Positions 6,071 through 6,093 of a stretch of 6,093 bases of DNA are shown here, piece by piece. This DNA comes from Halieaceae bacterium UBA4438. GTDB lineage: Bacteria; Pseudomonadota; Gammaproteobacteria; Pseudomonadales; Halieaceae. The DNA lies in contig DGPO01000110.1 of the NCBI GenBank assembly GCA_002390485.1, forward strand, positions 32,322 through 38,414, in the 5' to 3' direction. The notes beneath the pieces are model-generated. The model was not told where the DNA came from, made no database searches, and worked only from the letters and a program-made list of their open reading frames with translations. A program made the translations under genes and the position numbers. Numbering within the stretch: position 1 is the first letter of the stretch; each line of letters begins with the position of its first letter.

Positions 6071-6093
6071 GCCCAGGTGGTGAAATCGGTAGA
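6071..6093 (+). tRNA. tRNA-Leu, 5' part only (cut by the window end)
   Basis: The last 23 bases read GCCCAGG (acceptor strand), TG (positions 8-9), then the D-arm start GTGAAATCGGTAGA. This matches the 5' end of bacterial leucine tRNAs. The E. coli tRNA-Leu(UAA) gene begins GCCCGGATGGTGGAATCGG, which differs at only three positions here. The anticodon, long variable arm and 3' end lie outside the window, so the isoacceptor cannot be named. Confidence 0.85.

Overview
The window looks like chromosomal DNA of a Gram-negative, probably marine hydrocarbon-using gammaproteobacterium. The lineage is inferred from gene content (a CYP153-type alkane hydroxylase P450, an AraC regulator with an AraC-binding N-terminal domain, an SseA-type sulfurtransferase), intermediate base composition and the tRNA-Leu sequence. 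The genus cannot be read from the window.

Layout. Positions 1-132 hold no gene that I can support. An AraC-family regulator lies on the minus strand (133-1164). It is divergent from a tight plus-strand set of three genes: a TauD/TfdA-like 2-oxoglutarate/Fe(II) dioxygenase (1397-2326), a Spinster-like MFS transporter (2345-3655) and a CYP153-family cytochrome P450 (3667-4902). Gaps of 18 and 11 bp, and a ribosome-binding site that overlaps the transporter stop codon, point to one operon. The 232-bp divergent gap carries paired inverted repeats and an 11-bp direct repeat and is the obvious control region. A 151-bp gap with a TATAAT box then leads to a separate two-domain rhodanese/3-mercaptopyruvate sulfurtransferase (5054-5857). 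After a 213-bp gap without genes, the window ends in the first 23 bases of a tRNA-Leu gene, preceded by a stable-RNA-like promoter.

How the genes may work together (inference): the AraC protein senses a hydrophobic substrate or its product and switches on the operon. The MFS protein moves the substrate or product across the inner membrane. CYP153 hydroxylates a terminal carbon, and the dioxygenase makes a second oxidation. The P450 needs a ferredoxin and a ferredoxin reductase, and neither gene is in the window, so electrons must come from elsewhere in the genome. The sulfurtransferase and tRNA are probably ordinary neighbours.

The most interesting points are the dioxygenase-transporter-CYP153 grouping without redox partners, the repeat architecture of the divergent promoter, and a possible frameshift at the C-terminus of the regulator. 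No CRISPR array, insertion sequence or phage gene was seen.
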